Below, piece after piece: positions 4,693 through 9,581 of a DNA stretch of 9,581 nucleotides (position 1 is the stretch's first letter; every line of letters starts with the position of its first letter). The translations under genes and the position numbers were made by a program. Under the pieces are notes generated by a model. The model was given only the letters and a program-made list of their open reading frames with translations, had not been told where the DNA came from and did not search any database. The stretch is from NCBI GenBank assembly GCA_003694465.1, contig RFKM01000211.1, positions 1 to 9,581 on the forward strand, read 5' to 3'. This DNA is from Alphaproteobacteria bacterium. GTDB lineage: Bacteria > Pseudomonadota > Alphaproteobacteria > Rhodobacterales > Rhodobacteraceae.

Positions 4693-6411
4693 ATGAGCAA
4701 GAGACTGGTCGTTGACCCGATCACCCGGATCGAGGGGCACCTGCGCATCGAGGCGCAGATGAACGGCGGCACCATCGCCGAGGCCTATTCCTCGGGCACG
4801 ATGGTGCGCGGCATCGAGATCATCCTCAAGGGGCGCGACCCGCGCGACGCATGGGCCTTTGCCCAGCGCATCTGCGGGGTCTGCACCCTTGTGCATGGCA
4901 TCGCCAGCGTGCGCGCCGTCGAGGATGCGCTTTCGATCGAGGTGCCGAAGAACGCGCAGCTCATCCGCAACCTGATGATCGCCGCGCAGCATGTGCATGA
5001 CCACGTGATGCACTTCTACCACCTGCACGCGCTCGACTGGGTCGACGTGGTTTCGGCCCTCGAGGCCGACCCGGCGGCCACGGCGGAACTGGCGTCGTCG
5101 CTCTCGGATTACCCGCGCTCGAGCCCGGGCTATTTCGCCGATGTGAAGAAAAAGCTGAAAACCTTCGTCGAACAGGGGCAGCTGGGCATCTTTGCCGGCG
5201 GCTACTGGGGCCACCCGGCCTACAAGCTGCCGCCCGAAGCCAACCTGATGGCGGTGGCCCATTACCTCGACGCCCTCGCCTGGCAGCGCGACGTGGTCAA
5301 GCTGCACGCGATCTTCGGCGGCAAGAACCCGCACCCGAACTTCCTCGTCGGCGGCGTGCCCTGCCCGATCGACCCGAATTCCGACGGCGCGCTCAACATG
5401 GAAGACCTTGGGGAGGTGAGCCGCGTCATCGACCGGATGGAGGAATTCGTCACCCAGGCCTACCTGCCCGACACGCTCGCCATCGCCTCGTTCTACAAGG
5501 ACTGGGGCGCGATGGGCGAAGGGGTCGGCAATTTCCTGACCTACGGCGACTATCCCACCGGCGCCACCAATGACGTCTCGTCCTTCCTCGTGCCGCGCGG
5601 GGTGATCCTCGACCGCGACCTGTCGACGGTGCACGAGATCGACCTCGACGCCGAAGACCAGATCGCCGAATATGTCGACCATTCGTGGTATGCCTACGAG
5701 GGCGGCAAGGGCAAGGGTCTGCACCCCTACAAGGGCGAGACGACGCTCGACTTCACCGGCCCGACCCCGCCCTACGAGCAGCTCGACGTCGAGGGCGGCT
5801 ATTCCTGGCTGAAATCGCCGCGCTGGCGCGACAAGCCGATGGAAGTGGGCCCGCTCAGCCGGATGCTGATGCTCTATGCCACCGGCAACCCGCAGGCGAA
5901 GGAACTCGTCGATTCGACGTTGAAAACCCTCGACGTGCCGGTGACGGCGCTGTTCTCGACGCTGGGGCGCACGGCGGCGCGCACCCTCGAGACGAAGATG
6001 TATGTCGACTGGATGCGCGGCTGGTTCAACGACCTTCTCGCCAACATCCGCGCCGGCGACCTCGCCACCCACAATTCCGAGAAGTGGGATCCGAGGACAT
6101 GGCCAAAACAGGCGCAGGGCGCGGGCTACATGGAAGCCCCGCGCGGGGCGCTTGGGCACTGGATCGTCATCGAGGACGGCAAGATCGCCAACTACCAGGC
6201 CGTTGTGCCGACGACATGGAACGCCGGCCCGCGCGATGCCGCCGGCGCCTCCGGCCCCTACGAGGCGGCGCTCAAGGGCCATACGCTGGCCAACCCCGAG
6301 CAGCCGCTCGAGATCCTGCGCACGATCCACAGCTTCGACCCCTGCATCGCCTGCGCGGTGCACATGGTGGGCGAAGACGGCGAAGACATGCTGCAGGTGA
6401 AGGTGAGCTGA
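4693..6411 (+). CDS. hynL: Isp-type (group 1e) [NiFe] hydrogenase large subunit, catalytic
   Basis: This subunit holds the NiFe(CN)2CO centre that splits or forms H2. The 572-residue precursor begins with the family sequence [13 protein letters not shown], including Glu14. The four Ni-binding cysteines are present: Cys61 and Cys64 in RICGVC, and Cys551 and Cys554 in DPCIACAVH. His557 marks the expected cleavage point, and the 15 residues after it (558-572, [15 protein letters not shown]) should be removed by the endopeptidase encoded at 612. The length is usual for membrane-linked group 1 uptake enzymes. There is no signal peptide, as expected, since it is exported folded with HynS through the Tat signal of that partner. 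It is preceded by isp2 with a 16-base gap and followed by hypA after 27 bases. The internal frames are intact. Confidence 0.97.
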   Translation: MSKRLVVDPITRIEGHLRIEAQMNGGTIAEAYSSGTMVRGIEIILKGRDPRDAWAFAQRICGVCTLVHGIASVRAVEDALSIEVPKNAQLIRNLMIAAQHVHDHVMHFYHLHALDWVDVVSALEADPAATAELASSLSDYPRSSPGYFADVKKKLKTFVEQGQLGIFAGGYWGHPAYKLPPEANLMAVAHYLDALAWQRDVVKLHAIFGGKNPHPNFLVGGVPCPIDPNSDGALNMEDLGEVSRVIDRMEEFVTQAYLPDTLAIASFYKDWGAMGEGVGNFLTYGDYPTGATNDVSSFLVPRGVILDRDLSTVHEIDLDAEDQIAEYVDHSWYAYEGGKGKGLHPYKGETTLDFTGPTPPYEQLDVEGGYSWLKSPRWRDKPMEVGPLSRMLMLYATGNPQAKELVDSTLKTLDVPVTALFSTLGRTAARTLETKMYVDWMRGWFNDLLANIRAGDLATHNSEKWDPRTWPKQAQGAGYMEAPRGALGHWIVIEDGKIANYQAVVPTTWNAGPRDAAGASGPYEAALKGHTLANPEQPLEILRTIHSFDPCIACAVHMVGEDGEDMLQVKVS

Positions 6412-6438
6412 GCCGAAGGGCGTGGCGGAGAGAGCGCG

Positions 6439-6780
6439 ATGCACGAGATGGCCCTGGCCGAAAGCGTGGTTTCCATCGCCGAGCGCGAGGCGCGCCGGGC
6501 CGGGGCCGAACGCATCACCTCGGTCCGGCTCGAGATCGGCGCCCTCTCCCACGTCGTGCCCGAAGCGATGCGCTTTGCCTTTTCGGCGGTCAGCCGGGGC
6601 AGCCTTGCCGAGGGCGCGCGGCTCGACATCCTGCGCGTGCCCGGGCGGGCCTGGTGCCACGATTGCGGGCGCGAGATCGAGATATCGGCGCTGGGGGATG
6701 CCTGCCCCGCCTGCGGCGGTTATTCTGTGCAGGTGACCGGCGGGCAGGAGATGCGCGTCAAGGATCTGGAGGTGGCGTGA
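6439..6780 (+). CDS. hypA: Nickel metallochaperone HypA
   Basis: HypA works with HypB to insert nickel into the large-subunit precursor in the cytoplasm. The 113-residue length is normal. The N-terminus MHEMALAES carries the nickel site: His2, Glu3 and the N-terminal amine. Zinc is bound by two CxxC pairs, Cys73/Cys76 and Cys89/Cys92 (CPACGG). GGAGAGAG lies just upstream (6427-6434), and the start places the obligatory MHE at the terminus, so no other start is acceptable. Its stop overlaps the hypB start by one base (TGATG), implying translational coupling with its partner. Confidence 0.96.
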   Translation: MHEMALAESVVSIAEREARRAGAERITSVRLEIGALSHVVPEAMRFAFSAVSRGSLAEGARLDILRVPGRAWCHDCGREIEISALGDACPACGGYSVQVTGGQEMRVKDLEVA

Positions 6781-7616
6781 TGTGCACGACATGCGGTTGC
6801 GGACGGGCGGAGGTGACGATCGAGGGCGAGGGCCACGGCACGCCCCATCATCACCACCATCACCACGGCGACCATGACCATTCCCACGGCCACGGGCCGC
6901 TGGGCGCCGCCCACGCGCCGGGGCTGTCGGAGGCGCGGATCATCGAGGTCGAGGAAAACATCCTTGCCGCCAACGATGCCGCCGCTGCCCATAACCGCGC
7001 CCATCTCGAGGCGGCGGGCGTTCTGGCGCTGAACCTCGTCTCTTCGCCGGGGTCGGGCAAGACCACGCTGCTCGCCCGCACGGCGCAAGACCTCAAGGCC
7101 CGGATGCCGGTTTCGGTGATCGAGGGCGATCAGCAGACCTCGAACGACGCCGACCGGATTCGCGCCGCCGGGGTGCCCGCGGTGCAGATCAACACCGGCA
7201 AGGGCTGCCATCTCGACGCCGACATGGTGCACCGCGCCCTGCATGGGCTGACGCTCGAAGCCGGCGGCGCGCTGTTCATCGAGAATGTCGGCAACCTCGT
7301 CTGCCCCGCCGGGTTCGACCTTGGCGAGGCGGCAAAGGTGGTGATTCTCTCGGTCACCGAGGGCGAGGACAAGCCGCTGAAATATCCCGACATGTTCGCC
7401 GCCGCCCGGCTGATGGTGCTGAACAAGGCCGATCTGCTGCCCTACGTGCCCTTCGACGTGGACAAATGCGTCGAATACGCCCGCCGGATCAATCCCGAGA
7501 TCGAGGTGCTGACGGTTTCGGCGCTCACCGGCGAAGGGCTGGACGCCTGGTATGACTGGATCGAGGCGCGCCGCCGCGAAGCCGGGGCCGGCGCGGCGCG
7601 GCAGGCGGCGGGCTGA
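6780..7616 (+). CDS. hypB: Nickel-binding GTPase HypB with both CxxCGC and His-rich segments
   Basis: HypB is the GTPase that drives nickel delivery with HypA. The 278-residue protein starts MCTTCGCG, the high-affinity nickel motif (Cys2, Cys5, Cys7) known from E. coli HypB. A His-rich stretch follows: seven His in a row at 23-29 and about twelve His between 19 and 38, as in rhizobial HypB where it stores nickel. The GTPase domain has the P-loop SPGSGKTT (89-96), EGDQQTSND (115-123) and the base-specifying NKAD. The dimer-interface metal site is kept: Cys143 and His144 in TGKGCHLD, and Cys175 in NLVCPAGF. The start is fixed by the one-base overlap with hypA and by the need for Cys2. It is the last gene of the run and is followed by a hairpin and a convergent gene. 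Confidence 0.96.
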   Translation: MCTTCGCGRAEVTIEGEGHGTPHHHHHHHGDHDHSHGHGPLGAAHAPGLSEARIIEVEENILAANDAAAAHNRAHLEAAGVLALNLVSSPGSGKTTLLARTAQDLKARMPVSVIEGDQQTSNDADRIRAAGVPAVQINTGKGCHLDADMVHRALHGLTLEAGGALFIENVGNLVCPAGFDLGEAAKVVILSVTEGEDKPLKYPDMFAAARLMVLNKADLLPYVPFDVDKCVEYARRINPEIEVLTVSALTGEGLDAWYDWIEARRREAGAGAARQAAG

Positions 7617-7617
7617 A

Positions 7618-7644
7618 CGCCTCGGCCAGCCCCGTCCGCAGGCG
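7618..7644. terminator. Hairpin filling the gap between convergent hypB and ecm
   Basis: CGCCTCGG (7618-7625) can pair with the complementary 7636-7644, with one bulged C at 7639 and a 10-base loop, giving eight pairs. The stem starts two bases after the hypB stop and ends against the mutase stop at 7645-7647, so it could serve both transcripts. There is no T-run on either strand, so this is a possible structural terminator only. Confidence 0.4.
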
Positions 7645-9581
7645 CTAGACCGCCGCCCGCGCGCGCGGATCGGCAAGGGTGACGATGTCTTCCATGATCG
7701 TGTTGAGGCGGAAATCCTTGGGCGTGTAGACCCGCGCCACGCCGATTTCGCGCAGGCGTTCGGCGTCGTTGTCGGGGATGATCCCCCCGGCGACCACCGG
7801 AACGTCGCCCAGTCCGGCGGCGCGCATCCGCTCCATTACCTCTTCGATCAGCGGCAGGTGCGAGCCGGACAGGATCGAAAGCCCGACAACATGGGCGCCG
7901 TCGCGCCGGGCGCTTTCGACGATCTCTTCCGGGGTCAGGCGAATGCCCTCGTAGGTGATGTCGATGCCGCAGTCACGCGCCCGCGCGGCAATCTGCTCGG
8001 CGCCGTTGGAATGGCCGTCGAGGCCGGGCTTGCCGATGACGAACTTGAGCCGGCGCCCCAGCGCCGCCGAGACTGCATCGACCCGGGCGCGAATCTCCTC
8101 CAGCCCCTCGGTGCGGTTCGAGGGGTTGCGGCTGACGCCGGTGGGGCCGCGATACTCGCCGAAGACGGCGCGCACCGCCTGCCCCCATTCGCCGGTGGTC
8201 GCCCCGGCCCGGGCGGCGGCGATCGAGGCGGGCATGATGTTCTCGCCGCTTGCCGCCGCCTGCCGCAGCGCCTCGAGGGCGCTCTGCACGGCTGCCTCGT
8301 CGCGTTCCGCGCGCCAGGCCTGCAGGCGGGCAATCTGGTCGGCCTCGGCTTCGGGATCGGCCACCATGATCGCTTCCGGCCCGGCGGTGAGCGGCGAGGG
8401 CGCAGCCTGTGTCCAGCGGTTGACGCCGACGACCACCGTCTCGCCGGCCTCGATCCGGGCGATGCGGGCGGCGTTCGATTCCACCAGCCGCGCCTTCATG
8501 TAGTCGATCGCCTCCATCGCCCCGCCCATCGCGTCGATCTGGGCAAGCTCGGCCCGCGCCCCTTCCTTCAGCGCCTCGACCTTCGCGGCAATCACCGGGT
8601 TGCCGTCGAAGATGTCGTCATATTCCAGAAGGTCAGTCTCGTAGGCGAGGATCTGCTGCATCCTCAGCGACCATTGCTGATCCCACGGGCGCGGCAGGCC
8701 CAGCGCCTCGTTCCATGCCGGAAGCTGCACCGCCCGCGCGCGCGCCTTCTTCGAGAGGGTCACGGCGAGCATCTCGATGAGAATGCGATAGACGTTGTTC
8801 TCGGGCTGCTGCTCGGTCAGGCCCAGCGAATTGACCTGCACACCGTAGCGGAAGCGGCGGAACTTCGGGTTGTCCACCCCGTAGCGCTCGGCCGTGATCT
8901 CGTCCCACAGTTCGACGAAGGCGCGCATCTTCGACATTTCGGTGATGAAGCGGATGCCGGCGTTGACGAAGAACGAGATCCGCCCGACCATCTCGGGGAA
9001 ATGCTCGGCCGGCACCTTTTCGCGCAGGTCGTCCAGAACCGTCGTGGCCGTGGCCAGCGCGAAGGCAAGCTCCTCTTCCGGCGTCGCCCCGGCCTCCTGC
9101 AGGTGATAGGAACAGACGTTCATCGGGTTCCATTTCGGCAGGTGCGCGCGGGTATAGGCGGCAACGTCGGTGATCATCCGCAGGCTCGGCTTCGGCGGGC
9201 AGATATAGGTCCCGCGCGAGAGGTATTCCTTGATGATGTCGTTCTGCACCGTGCCCTGAAGCTTCGAGATGTCGGCGCCCTGCTCCTCGGCCACGGCGAT
9301 GTAGAGGGCCAGCAGCCAGGGGGCGGTGGCGTTGATCGTCATCGAGGTGTTCATCCGCTCGAGCGGGATGGAATCGAACAGCATCCGCATGTCGCCGAGA
9401 TGGGCGATGGGCACGCCCACCTTGCCGACCTCACCCCGGGCGAGCGGGTGGTCGCTGTCATAGCCGGTCTGGGTGGGCAGGTCGAAGGCGACGGAAAGGC
9501 CGGTCTGCCCCTTGGCGAGGTTGGTGCGGAAGAGTTCGTTCGAGGCGCGGGCGGTGGAGTGGCCGGCATAGGTGCGGAAGA
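7645..9581 (-). CDS. ecm: Ethylmalonyl-CoA mutase, coenzyme B12-dependent (5' end outside the window)
   Basis: This enzyme converts (2R)-ethylmalonyl-CoA to (2S)-methylsuccinyl-CoA in the ethylmalonyl-CoA pathway for acetyl-CoA assimilation. The window holds 644 residues; the frame stays open to 9581, starting RTYAGHSTARASNELF, so probably only about ten N-terminal residues are missing. The catalytic barrel shows GQTGLSVAFDLPTQTGYDSDH, which has the PTQTGYD form rather than the ATHRGYD form of methylmalonyl-CoA mutase. It also has MNTSMTINATAPW and NPMNVCSYHLQEAG. The C-terminal B12 domain has LDGHSNGAEQ; its DGHSNG (8002-8019) carries the cobalt-ligand His of the DxHxxG motif. The C-terminal domain continues with VVGLSILSGSH and VVAGGIIP. 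Methylmalonyl-CoA mutase is the alternative, but the motif variants favour Ecm (also called MeaA). It is convergent with hypB and functionally unrelated to the hydrogenase. Confidence 0.9.
   Translation of the reverse strand, partial: FRTYAGHSTARASNELFRTNLAKGQTGLSVAFDLPTQTGYDSDHPLARGEVGKVGVPIAHLGDMRMLFDSIPLERMNTSMTINATAPWLLALYIAVAEEQGADISKLQGTVQNDIIKEYLSRGTYICPPKPSLRMITDVAAYTRAHLPKWNPMNVCSYHLQEAGATPEEELAFALATATTVLDDLREKVPAEHFPEMVGRISFFVNAGIRFITEMSKMRAFVELWDEITAERYGVDNPKFRRFRYGVQVNSLGLTEQQPENNVYRILIEMLAVTLSKKARARAVQLPAWNEALGLPRPWDQQWSLRMQQILAYETDLLEYDDIFDGNPVIAAKVEALKEGARAELAQIDAMGGAMEAIDYMKARLVESNAARIARIEAGETVVVGVNRWTQAAPSPLTAGPEAIMVADPEAEADQIARLQAWRAERDEAAVQSALEALRQAAASGENIMPASIAAARAGATTGEWGQAVRAVFGEYRGPTGVSRNPSNRTEGLEEIRARVDAVSAALGRRLKFVIGKPGLDGHSNGAEQIAARARDCGIDITYEGIRLTPEEIVESARRDGAHVVGLSILSGSHLPLIEEVMERMRAAGLGDVPVVAGGIIPDNDAERLREIGVARVYTPKDFRLNTIMEDIVTLADPRARAAV

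Noticed and set aside
3372..4775. 467-codon minus-strand frame opposite isp2
   Set aside because: It is antisense to isp2, which has all its Cys motifs. The translation shows no family features.
4507..6792. Very long minus-strand frame (761 codons) opposite hynL and hypA
   Set aside because: It is the antisense of hynL and hypA, whose catalytic motifs are intact. Stop-poor antisense frames are common with GC-rich third positions.
6840..6880. CAT/CAC-rich run as a microsatellite or assembly artefact
   Set aside because: It encodes the His-rich segment of HypB in frame, which is a known feature of this family, and the frame continues intact on both sides.

Overview
The window is GC-rich, and its coding density and codon use are those of a proteobacterium. 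The gene at the right edge reads as ethylmalonyl-CoA mutase, the signature enzyme of the ethylmalonyl-CoA pathway. This pathway is typical of Alphaproteobacteria such as Rhodobacterales and is also found in some actinobacteria. Together with the Isp-type hydrogenase and an FNR-like site, it points to an alphaproteobacterium, plausibly a Rhodobacter relative. That assignment is inference, not a proven identity.

Layout. Positions 1-321 hold no convincing gene, only several inverted repeats. hypC lies on the minus strand (322-567). Back to back with it on the plus strand is a hydrogenase maturation endopeptidase gene (612-1127). After an 88-base gap with a candidate FNR-type site comes a tightly packed plus-strand run: a short single-domain hupH (1216-1671), hydrogenase small subunit hynS (1664-2752), cytochrome b isp1 (2749-3414), iron-sulfur CCG protein isp2 (3411-4676), hydrogenase large subunit hynL (4693-6411), hypA (6439-6780) and hypB (6780-7616). 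A 28-base gap with a hairpin separates hypB from the convergent mutase gene (7645 to beyond 9581), which is cut by the window end.

How it works together. The order hynS-isp1-isp2-hynL, with the two electron-transfer genes placed between the structural subunits, is the hallmark of the Isp-type (group 1e) [NiFe] hydrogenases known from purple sulfur bacteria such as Thiocapsa and Allochromatium. HypA and HypB deliver nickel, HypC carries the Fe(CN)2CO precursor to the large subunit, and the endopeptidase removes a predicted 15-residue tail from HynL once nickel is in. HupH probably helps mature the small subunit. The folded dimer should be exported by the Tat signal of HynS and should exchange electrons through cytochrome Isp1 with the cytoplasmic HdrD/DsrK-like Isp2. 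HypD, HypE and HypF are not in the window.

This is a recognisable system rather than a new one. The points of most interest are the stand-alone half-length HupH, the FNR-like box whose spacing fits a class II promoter, the standard (not oxygen-tolerant) proximal-cluster ligands, the degenerate first CCG half of Isp2, and a three-copy 8-base-spaced repeat in the otherwise empty left end.
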